Shown: piece by piece, positions 1 through 5,416 of the stretch
How the letters are laid out: each line of letters starts with the position of its first letter
Position numbering within the stretch: the first letter of the stretch is position 1
Source: Limnochordia bacterium
GTDB taxonomy: Bacteria; Bacillota; Limnochordia; Darwinibacteriales; SLO01
Direction: 5' to 3'
DNA length: 5,416 nucleotides
Assembly (NCBI GenBank): GCA_007132635.1
Contig: SLOG01000086.1
Location: 1 to 5,416 of the forward strand
Notes under the pieces: model-generated
Told to the model about the DNA's origin: nothing
Database searches by the model: none
What the model saw: only the letters and a program-made list of their open reading frames with translations
Made by a program: the position numbers and the translations under genes

Positions 1-12
1 AGGAATGAACCA

Positions 13-1029
13 GTGGCTGATCATGACATTCTGCTTAGTTTGGAGAATCTGAAGACGCACTTTTTCACTGAAAACGGTTTGGTAAAAGCCGTAGACGGTG
101 TTTCGTTCGATGTACGGCGCGGCGAGAGTGTCGGTGTCGTAGGGGAGAGCGGCTGCGGAAAAAGCGTTACGTCCCTATCCATTATGCAGCTGATACGCCG
201 TCCCCGAGGTGACATCAAAGGAGGCCGGATTATCTACCGGCGCCAGGATGCGGCACCCATCGACATTGCCAAACTTGACCCGCAGGGACGAGAGATGCGC
301 AGTATTCGAGGCAATGAGATCGCCATGATCTTTCAAGAACCGATGACGTCCCTTAATCCGGTGTACACCGTGGGAAGCCAGATCATGGAGGCCGTTATAC
401 TTCATCAGAAGCTTGATAAACGGGCGGCGAAGGAACGAGCCATCGAAATGCTCACGCGAGTACGGATTCCTGCTCCTAAACAGCGAGTCGATGAATATCC
501 CCACCAGTTCAGCGGCGGCATGCGGCAGCGCGCCATGATCGCCATGGCACTCTCGTGTGATCCCGAGTTTCTGATCGCGGATGAGCCAACGACGGCCTTG
601 GATGTAACCATCGAAGCACAGATTCTGCGTCTCATGAAAGATCTGCAGACCGATCTTGGTGTATCGATTATGATCATTACGCACGATCTCGGAGTCATTG
701 CCGAAATGGCTGAGCGGGTTAACGTCATGTATACCGGGAAGGTTGTTGAACGGGCCGGGACGGACGCCATTTTCCATGACCCACAGCATCCTTACACTCA
801 AGGACTGCTCCAGTCCATACCAACTATCGGTCTGCGCCGCCGCCTGACACCTATCAAAGGCTCAGTGCCTAATCTGCTGACGCTGCCCGAAGACGTCTGC
901 TATTTTGTGCCGCGTTGTCCCAAGGCGATGGATATCTGCCGAAAGAAGGAACCTCCGATGTACGGGTTGAGCTCTGAGCATTGGTGCAAGTGCTGGCTGT
1001 ACGAGGGCAGTGAGGAGGTGTCAGCATGA
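13..1029 (+). CDS. Oligopeptide/oligosaccharide-type ABC transporter ATP-binding protein, OppD/DppD-like
   Basis: This is one of two cytoplasmic ATPases that power a family 5 (peptide/opine/nickel, also oligosaccharide) ABC importer. The 338 residues carry every nucleotide-binding element: Walker A GESGCGKS (44-51), Q-loop Q108 in FQEPMTSLNP, signature FSGGMRQR (166-173), Walker B LIADEP (187-192), D-loop ALD (195-197) and switch H224. The C-terminal oligopeptide-transporter extension follows, with HPYTQGLL (259-266) and cysteines C296-x5-C302-x6-C309-x17-C327, a spacing that fits the Fe-S site known in some DppD proteins. The length is normal for the family. GTG at 13 is chosen because the family N-terminus begins about here and an AGG at 1-3 may be the end of a Shine-Dalgarno site; the frame stays open to base 1, so an earlier start is not excluded. 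The stop overlaps the next ATPase by four bases (ATGA), implying coupled translation. The substrate cannot be read from an ATPase. Confidence 0.96.
   Translation: MADHDILLSLENLKTHFFTENGLVKAVDGVSFDVRRGESVGVVGESGCGKSVTSLSIMQLIRRPRGDIKGGRIIYRRQDAAPIDIAKLDPQGREMRSIRGNEIAMIFQEPMTSLNPVYTVGSQIMEAVILHQKLDKRAAKERAIEMLTRVRIPAPKQRVDEYPHQFSGGMRQRAMIAMALSCDPEFLIADEPTTALDVTIEAQILRLMKDLQTDLGVSIMIITHDLGVIAEMAERVNVMYTGKVVERAGTDAIFHDPQHPYTQGLLQSIPTIGLRRRLTPIKGSVPNLLTLPEDVCYFVPRCPKAMDICRKKEPPMYGLSSEHWCKCWLYEGSEEVSA
1012..1018 (+). promoter_or_regulatory. Ribosome binding site for the second ATPase
   Basis: GAGGAGG lies inside the 3' end of the first ATPase gene, seven bases before the ATG at 1026. Together with the ATGA stop/start overlap (1026-1029) it fixes the start of the second ATPase and suggests that the two subunits are made in matched amounts. 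Confidence 0.85.
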
Positions 1030-2078
1030 GCACAGCGCAAACTCTCTTAGAAGTGAATAATCTCAAGAAATTCTTCCCGATCCGCAAGGGGATATTCCGT
1101 AAGACTGTCGGTTATGTTAAGGCGGTTGATGGTGTTTCGTTTTTCATCCGGGAAGGCGAGACGCTGGGTGTAGTGGGTGAGAGCGGGTGCGGCAAGACGA
1201 CGACTGGACGATGCGTCATCAAGCTGCTTACTCCCACGGAAGGGACCATTAACTTCAGGAGAGATGGCGAGATGGTCAACCTTGCCGATCTTGAGCGCCA
1301 TGCCATGAAGGCGGTGCGTAGAGATATTCAGATCATCTTCCAGGACCCTTTTTCGTCGCTGGATCCCCGCATGTCGATTTTAGATATCGTGAGGGAACCG
1401 TTGCGCGTGCATGAAATTGGCAGTCGTCGAGAGCATGTTCAGAAGGTGAGTGAACTGTTGGAGCGGGTAGGCCTGCGAGCTTACTTGATGGATCGTTACC
1501 CTCATGAGTTTAGCGGCGGTCAGCGGCAGCGCATTGGCATTGCTCGAGCGCTGGCTTTGGATCCGGAGATGCTGGTTTGTGACGAACCAGTGTCGGCATT
1601 GGATGTGTCGGTTCAGGCCCAGGTACTCAACCTTTTGACTGATCTCCAAGACGAATTCGATTTGACCTATATGTTTATTGCCCATGACTTGAGTGTTGTT
1701 GAACATATCAGCGACCGAGTTATGGTCATGTACTTGGGAAAAGTTGTGGAGATGGCTAATTCAGAGACCATGTACAAGACCCCAAAACACCCGTACACAG
1801 AAGCCCTTCTCATGGCCATTCCGATAGCTGATCCGCGGTTGCAGACTAAGCGTTCGCCCTTAGAGGGTAACGTGCCGGATCCTGCAAATCCCCCGGATGG
1901 CTGTAATTTTAACACGAGATGCCCTTATGTGAAAGACATCTGCCACAGAGACGATCCACCGCTCGTGGAGACAGCCGAAGGTTCGGATCACTTCGTGGCT
2001 TGTCATTTTGCTGCCGAACTGGAGCTTCTTGGATGGGAGGCTCGTCGTTCAGGTAACGGCGGAGGGAGGGGAGACTAA
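1026..2078 (+). CDS. Oligopeptide/oligosaccharide-type ABC transporter ATP-binding protein, OppF/DppF-like
   Basis: This is the partner ATPase, expected to pair with the preceding one as a heterodimer under the two permeases. In its 350 residues are Walker A GESGCGKT (51-58), Q106 in FQDPFSSLDP, signature FSGGQRQR (162-169), Walker B LVCDEP (183-188), D-loop ALD (191-193) and switch H220. The N-terminal FFPIRKGIFRKTVGYVKAVD stretch (16-35), with a basic insertion before the ABC core, and DEPVSALDVSVQAQ (186-199) are typical of the F-type rather than the D-type subunit. The C-terminal extension has HPYTEALL (255-262) and cysteines C293-x5-C299-x6-C306-x19-C326. The final 15 or so residues (GWEARRSGNGGGRGD) are low in complexity and probably disordered. 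The ATG is supported by GAGGAGG seven bases upstream. A 50-base gap with no visible terminator separates it from the binding-protein gene. Confidence 0.96.
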   Translation: MSTAQTLLEVNNLKKFFPIRKGIFRKTVGYVKAVDGVSFFIREGETLGVVGESGCGKTTTGRCVIKLLTPTEGTINFRRDGEMVNLADLERHAMKAVRRDIQIIFQDPFSSLDPRMSILDIVREPLRVHEIGSRREHVQKVSELLERVGLRAYLMDRYPHEFSGGQRQRIGIARALALDPEMLVCDEPVSALDVSVQAQVLNLLTDLQDEFDLTYMFIAHDLSVVEHISDRVMVMYLGKVVEMANSETMYKTPKHPYTEALLMAIPIADPRLQTKRSPLEGNVPDPANPPDGCNFNTRCPYVKDICHRDDPPLVETAEGSDHFVACHFAAELELLGWEARRSGNGGGRGD

Positions 2079-2113
2079 GAATCGTCTAAGTGTTGTCGTT
2101 GGACTCTCAAAAA

Positions 2114-2120
2114 GTGGAGG
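2114..2120 (+). promoter_or_regulatory. Ribosome binding site for the solute-binding protein
   Basis: GTGGAGG sits eight bases before ATG 2129 and selects that start. An out-of-frame ATG at 2122, only one base from the site, would give a short peptide overlapping the signal sequence and is too close to be used. The 50-base gap (2079-2128) holds no convincing -35/-10 pair and no hairpin with a T-run. Confidence 0.75.
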
Positions 2121-2128
2121 AATGAGAA

Positions 2129-4042
2129 ATGAGATTGAACGCACGCACAGCGATGATTGCTTTTCTTCTGCTGGTCGTTATGTCCTGCGGCGTCCTTGCC
2201 GCCTATCAAGAGGCACCGATGTTGGCCGAACGCGTGGCTAGTGGTGAACTGCCTCCGGTTGAAGAACGGTTACCCGACAATCCTTATGTTGTCGAACCTG
2301 TGGATCGGATCGGCGACTATGGCGGCACTATTCGCCTTTTGACCCTCTACGCGACTGTTCCGCTGGGTGTGGCTTTCATTTCCGATTCGTTCAATGGGTT
2401 TGTGAATCCGCTTCCCGATGGCAGCGATGTACGGCCGCATTTTGTCGAAGGAATTGATGTTTCCGAGGACTTCACGACGTTCACCTTTCATCTGATGAAG
2501 GGGACGCGCTGGTCGGACGGACAACCGTTTACAGCAGACGATATCATGTTCTGGTACAATGACTACCTGCTCAACACGGATCTTGTACCGACAGTCGCCT
2601 CCTATTGGCGCACCGGCGGCGAAGTCGTGCAGGTCACCAAAATCGACGACTTTACCGTTGAGTTTCGCTTTACCGAACCGCAGCCCTTGTTTTTGCGCAT
2701 GCCTTTTTCCAAAGCGCCCCAGCGTGATCGACTGTTCCTTCCGAAACACTACCTTATGAACTACCATCCCAACTATGTACCGATGGAAGAGCTGCAGAAA
2801 ATGGCCGCCGACGAAGGACTGGACCATTGGTACCAGCTGTTCCGCAACAGGATGCAGGGCTACGTGGGTGTATCTGGTGTCGTTGGGACTCCGGTGTTGA
2901 CTCCCTACGTGCCCGTGTTCTACACATCAACGCGCCGAGTTTTCGAGCGTAACCCCTATTACTGGAAGGTCGATTCAGAAGGTAACCAACTGCCGTACAT
3001 TGATCGCGTGGAGGTCGAAGTCCTGAGTGATGCCGAGTTAGCGACGGCGATGATGATCAGCGGTGAAATTGATTTCGACGGCTTTTCTACAAACATCGTG
3101 AACTACCCTATGTACCGGCAGTACGAAGAGGAAGGAAACTACAGGACCGTTCTGTGGCGAAGCGGCAACGGCACCGAGGTCTTCTTCTACTTTAACCTCA
3201 CCCACGAAGACGAGGCCAAGCGCGATGTTTTCCGAAACGTTGACTTTCGTCGAGCCATGTCTTTAGGCATCGATCGGCATGAAATCAACGAGATGCTCTA
3301 TTTCGGCCAAGCGGATGTGCGGCAGTTCACCGTGCTGTCGTCGAGCCGGTACTTCGAACCCGAGTTTGCCGACGCCTATATTGACTACGATCCCGAAGCC
3401 GCACAAGCACTGTTGGATGGTATTGGGCTTGTGGACCAAAATGGCGATGGCTGGAGACAGCTTCCGGATGGCAGCGACTTTTCGTTTACCGTTGAATTCA
3501 CTACGGCCGAGAATCCCTTGAAACTGGACATCGTTCAGTTAACTGTCGAGTACTGGAAGGAACTAGGAATAGACGCGACCTCCCGGCAGATTTCCGGTGA
3601 GCTTTACGGCATCCGGCAGGGAGGCAATCTCCTTGAGTGTTCCATTTGGCACGGCGGTTGGTCCACCGATATCACCTTCCCCGCAGCCAATCCTTGGGTA
3701 GGCGCCGGCGGTAACTATCCGTGGCCTGCGTTTGTTGATTACTGGATGCGGGGGGGCGAACTCGAACAGGATATCCCGGAGGATATTCAGAACCTGTGGG
3801 ACTGGTACGAAGAGGTACGCGGCATTGTTGACGAAAAGGAGCATATTGCTCTGGCTAAGCAAATTCTGGCTTCCCAGGCTGAGAATCTATGGCTGATAGG
3901 AACCATCGGCACCGCTCCCCACGCTTTGATCGTCAATAACGCTTTGCGCAACGTCCCGGAAGATGGGTTGTGGACTTGGGATACACATTGGAGCATGTCC
4001 ATCGATCCAGAGCAGTTCTTCTTTGATGAGTCTCTCCGGTAA
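2129..4042 (+). CDS. ABC transporter substrate-binding protein, family 5 (SBP_bac_5), long form
   Basis: This is the extracytoplasmic receptor that captures the solute and delivers it to the membrane permeases. Residues 1-25 form an export signal: a basic start (R2, R6), a hydrophobic core (8-18), then VVMSC with C20 as a possible lipoprotein cysteine, or signal peptidase I cleavage near LAA (23-25). Family hallmarks are YGGTIR (64-69), RWSDGQPFTADDIMFW (127-142), NPYYWKVDSEGNQLPYIDR (275-293) and DFRRAMSLGIDR (372-383). D436-x-N438-x-D440 (DQNGDG) resembles a calcium-type loop often found at this point in the family. At 637 residues it is about 100 longer than DppA-type peptide receptors. 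Long forms with an EAPMLAERV/ELPPVEERLP N-terminus (29-49) occur beside carbohydrate genes in several phyla, from general recollection. It is rich in tryptophan and tyrosine (for example WHGGW 507-511), which would suit sugar stacking. The ligand, oligosaccharide or peptide, is not decided by sequence alone. Confidence 0.95.
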   Translation: MRLNARTAMIAFLLLVVMSCGVLAAYQEAPMLAERVASGELPPVEERLPDNPYVVEPVDRIGDYGGTIRLLTLYATVPLGVAFISDSFNGFVNPLPDGSDVRPHFVEGIDVSEDFTTFTFHLMKGTRWSDGQPFTADDIMFWYNDYLLNTDLVPTVASYWRTGGEVVQVTKIDDFTVEFRFTEPQPLFLRMPFSKAPQRDRLFLPKHYLMNYHPNYVPMEELQKMAADEGLDHWYQLFRNRMQGYVGVSGVVGTPVLTPYVPVFYTSTRRVFERNPYYWKVDSEGNQLPYIDRVEVEVLSDAELATAMMISGEIDFDGFSTNIVNYPMYRQYEEEGNYRTVLWRSGNGTEVFFYFNLTHEDEAKRDVFRNVDFRRAMSLGIDRHEINEMLYFGQADVRQFTVLSSSRYFEPEFADAYIDYDPEAAQALLDGIGLVDQNGDGWRQLPDGSDFSFTVEFTTAENPLKLDIVQLTVEYWKELGIDATSRQISGELYGIRQGGNLLECSIWHGGWSTDITFPAANPWVGAGGNYPWPAFVDYWMRGGELEQDIPEDIQNLWDWYEEVRGIVDEKEHIALAKQILASQAENLWLIGTIGTAPHALIVNNALRNVPEDGLWTWDTHWSMSIDPEQFFFDESLR

Positions 4043-4061
4043 ACAAAACGCAACAGTCGGC

Positions 4062-4069
4062 GGAAAGGG
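4062..4069 (+). promoter_or_regulatory. Possible ribosome binding site for the URO-D-like gene
   Basis: GGAAAGGG is the only purine-rich stretch before three consecutive in-frame GTG codons (4073, 4076, 4079). It lies 3, 6 and 9 bases from them respectively, so the second or third GTG has better spacing than the first. The protein changes by two residues at most. Confidence 0.5.
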
Positions 4070-4072
4070 TGT

Positions 4073-5137
4073 GTGGTGGTGGCGCTTACACAGCGAGAGA
4101 ACTATCTAAAGACGGTGGGTTTTTCCGGGCCCGAGTGGATTCCCTGCTATGTCCATTTGTCTCAGGCTACGCGGGCGGAGTATGGGGAGGCGCTGTACGA
4201 TATCGTGCAGGCCTATCCCCAGTTCTTCCCCGAACGTGATACTGATTCAGCGGCGTTTCGAGACATCCAATTTGCGCCGGGGCACCGCAAGGATGAGGAA
4301 TTCACGGATGCCTGGGGGTGCGTTTGGAAGAGCTCCCAGGATGGCATCGAAGGCGTCGTAATCGGTCACCCTTTGGCGGACTGGTCGGCCTTGACAGACT
4401 ACGAGCCTCCCGATCCTCTGGCTGAGGGGGATCGGGGGCCCATAGATTGGGAGGCCATTCGCAGGTATGTGGCCCATCAAAAGCAGGCCGGGAGGCTGAC
4501 GTCCGGTGGTTTGGCGCACGGTTTTCTACTGCTCCGGTTGAGTTATCTGCGGGGGTTTGAAAACCTTGTATATGACTTAGCGGACGATGATCCGAGGCTG
4601 CACGAGCTGATCGAAGTTATCTACAGCCACAGCCAAGCGATCATTGATCAGTGGTTGTCCATGGACGTGGATGTCATTGAGATGCCGGAGGATCTCGGCA
4701 CCCAGTCCTCTTCCCTGATCAGCCCTGCTATGATGGCTAAGTATGTGACTCCGGTGTACCGGCGCCTTATGGAGCCGTGCCGCAGGCAGGGCAAGCATGT
4801 AGCCTTTCACAGCGATGGCTATATACTTGGTATTGTCGACCAACTCTTGGATGCCGGAGTCACCATTATCAACCCGCAGGATCTCTGCAACGGCATTGAT
4901 GCCTTAGCGGAGCACTTAAAAGGGCGCGTCGCGATTCGGCTGGACATCGATAGACAGACAGTTATACCCTACGGGAGCCGTCAGGACATCCATGACTTAA
5001 TCGAAGAGGAAGTACGGAAGCTCGGATCTCCCGCAGGCGGCCTCGAGATGATCGCGGGTATCTATCCGCCGACGAGCCCGGACAATGTTCGCTCGTTATG
5101 CGAAGCATTTGAGACATACCATAGGTATTTCTGGTAA
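4073..5137 (+). CDS. Uroporphyrinogen decarboxylase superfamily protein (not HemE), function unknown
   Basis: The 354 residues fit the URO-D/methyltransferase TIM-barrel fold. Recognisable family segments are the EDLGTQ strand end (206-211) followed by LISPAMMAKYVTPVYRRLME, AFHSDGYI (244-251), GVTIINPQDL, LDIDRQTVIPYG (290-301) with D293 and Q295, AGGLEM (321-326) and PPTSPDNV near the C-terminus. The HemE N-terminal arginine motif is absent (the segment here reads GPEWIPCYVH), so haem synthesis is very unlikely. Corrinoid methyltransferases of the MtaA/CmuA type use His-x-Cys plus a later Cys to bind zinc; here the site reads H246-S-D248-G249, and no cysteine lies in the late GGLEMIAGIYPP segment. 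A methyltransferase role is therefore uncertain. There is no signal peptide, so the protein is cytoplasmic. It sits 30 bases after the binding protein and 31 before a likely glycoside hydrolase, which suggests it modifies the imported compound or a breakdown product. The start is one of three adjacent GTGs. Confidence 0.88.
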   Translation: MVVALTQRENYLKTVGFSGPEWIPCYVHLSQATRAEYGEALYDIVQAYPQFFPERDTDSAAFRDIQFAPGHRKDEEFTDAWGCVWKSSQDGIEGVVIGHPLADWSALTDYEPPDPLAEGDRGPIDWEAIRRYVAHQKQAGRLTSGGLAHGFLLLRLSYLRGFENLVYDLADDDPRLHELIEVIYSHSQAIIDQWLSMDVDVIEMPEDLGTQSSSLISPAMMAKYVTPVYRRLMEPCRRQGKHVAFHSDGYILGIVDQLLDAGVTIINPQDLCNGIDALAEHLKGRVAIRLDIDRQTVIPYGSRQDIHDLIEEEVRKLGSPAGGLEMIAGIYPPTSPDNVRSLCEAFETYHRYFW

Positions 5138-5154
5138 CACTACCGTGGTGGGAG

Positions 5155-5161
5155 AAGGAGG
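5155..5161 (+). promoter_or_regulatory. Ribosome binding site deciding the start of the hydrolase gene
   Basis: AAGGAGG, a near-perfect anti-16S match, lies seven bases before GTG 5169. Two overlapping GTGs occur (5167 and 5169). Only the frame from 5169 stays open with a protein-like, family-consistent translation, so 5169 is taken as the start. Confidence 0.8.
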
Positions 5162-5168
5162 CATCCGT

Positions 5169-5416
5169 GTGCTCAAGGACTACCAGAATCTCAAGGCAGC
5201 CCTGGCGAAGGGTTGGAACACTTGGAACACGCGCAGCGTTCTTTCCCACGTTCTTCTCCCGGAAGGGTTTGCCGTCAACCTCGGCGTAAAGGAGTATGCC
5301 ACAGGACAATATCTGCGAGAAACCCTGATCGGCCGGTTGGGCCCAAAAACCGAAGTAGTTCGGCCAGGACCCCACGCCTATGATGGCAGCTATACCGCTC
5401 TGTCTGTATCCTGGTC
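5169..5416 (+). CDS. Probable glycoside hydrolase, MGH1/GH63-like (alpha/alpha)6-barrel family, N-terminal fragment
   Basis: Only the first 82 codons are present; the frame is open to the window end. The translation starts MLKDYQNLKAALAKGWNTWN and contains TRSVLSHVLLPEGFAVNLGV (21-40), KEYATGQYLRETLIGR (41-56) and GPHAYDGSYTALSVSW (67-82). The GWNTWN...SVLSHVLLPEG and HAYDGSYT blocks resemble the N-terminal region of bacterial proteins annotated as MGH1-like or GH63-like glycoside hydrolases, which cleave alpha-linked sugars or small glycosides; this is recognition from memory. The catalytic acids lie further downstream and cannot be seen. There is no signal peptide, so it would act in the cytoplasm on an imported substrate. 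A strong Shine-Dalgarno site (AAGGAGG) supports the GTG start. It lies 31 bases after the URO-D-like gene on the same strand, with no terminator between, so co-transcription is likely. The exact enzyme family is less certain than the reading frame. Confidence 0.65.
   Translation, partial: MLKDYQNLKAALAKGWNTWNTRSVLSHVLLPEGFAVNLGVKEYATGQYLRETLIGRLGPKTEVVRPGPHAYDGSYTALSVSW

Noticed and set aside
1..12. Possible end of an upstream permease gene (a TGA occurs at 6-8)
   Set aside because: Twelve bases are too few to show a reading frame. A permease gene is expected upstream from the transporter type, but the sequence here does not prove it.
175..801. A 208-codon open frame on the minus strand
   Set aside because: It lies entirely opposite the first ATPase gene, whose motifs are complete. 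Its translation shows no recognisable domain and no good Shine-Dalgarno site supports it; this is a shadow frame.
97..1140. Repeated stretch GGTGTTTCGTT near 98 and 1131
   Set aside because: It reflects the homologous DGVSF segment of the two paralogous ATPases, not a DNA repeat element.
2079..2128. Possible internal promoter (TTGTCG near 2094) before the binding-protein gene
   Set aside because: No TATAAT-like -10 element stands at a proper distance, and the only candidate overlaps the ribosome binding site and start codon.
2270..2827. A 185-codon open frame on the minus strand
   Set aside because: It is antisense to the binding-protein gene, which has full family motifs across this stretch. 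The antisense translation is histidine/arginine-rich without domain features.
4043..4072. Possible terminator or regulatory hairpin after the binding-protein gene
   Set aside because: The 30 bases are A-rich and then G-rich, without a stem-loop or T-run; read-through into the URO-D-like gene is more likely.
4073..5137. Annotation as hemE (haem pathway uroporphyrinogen decarboxylase)
   Set aside because: The HemE N-terminal arginine/glycine-rich active-site motif is absent, and the neighbours are transport and sugar genes rather than tetrapyrrole genes.
4962..5375. A 137-codon minus-strand frame covering the 3' end of the URO-D-like gene and the start of the hydrolase
   Set aside because: The + strand here encodes conserved family motifs (LDIDRQ to PPTSPDNV, then GWNTWN to AYDGSYT) and has a strong Shine-Dalgarno site at 5155-5161. 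The minus frame has no family signature.

Overview
The window is a single co-directional block on the + strand, packed like one operon. It holds two oligopeptide-family ABC ATPases (13-1029 and 1026-2078), a large family 5 solute-binding protein (2129-4042), a uroporphyrinogen-decarboxylase-superfamily protein that is not HemE (4073-5137), and the first 82 codons of a probable cytoplasmic glycoside hydrolase of the MGH1/GH63-like type (5169 to the window end). No RNA genes, mobile elements, CRISPR arrays or convincing terminators were seen. The gaps between genes are -4, 50, 30 and 31 bases, so no gene-free stretch approaches 300 bases.

The source looks like a bacterium of moderate GC (mid-50s percent by eye, not computed). 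It has strong purine-rich Shine-Dalgarno sites (GAGGAGG, GTGGAGG, AAGGAGG) and often uses GTG starts. The long-form binding protein, the atypical URO-D protein and the MGH1-like hydrolase together suggest an anaerobic or environmental carbohydrate user, for example from Bacillota (Limnochordia-like), Chloroflexota or a similar phylum. This is inference; no marker gene fixes the taxon.

How the genes may work together: the binding protein captures a solute outside the membrane, and the two different ATPases drive its import. The two permease subunits this transporter needs are not in the window and probably lie just upstream of base 1. The URO-D-like protein and the hydrolase lack export signals and so would act on the imported compound in the cytoplasm. 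Although this transporter family is usually named for dipeptides and oligopeptides, the neighbouring hydrolase makes an oligosaccharide or modified glycoside a more likely cargo. The URO-D-like protein is the least explained part: it lacks the HemE active-site N-terminus and the HxC zinc motif of corrinoid methyltransferases of the MtaA/CmuA type.
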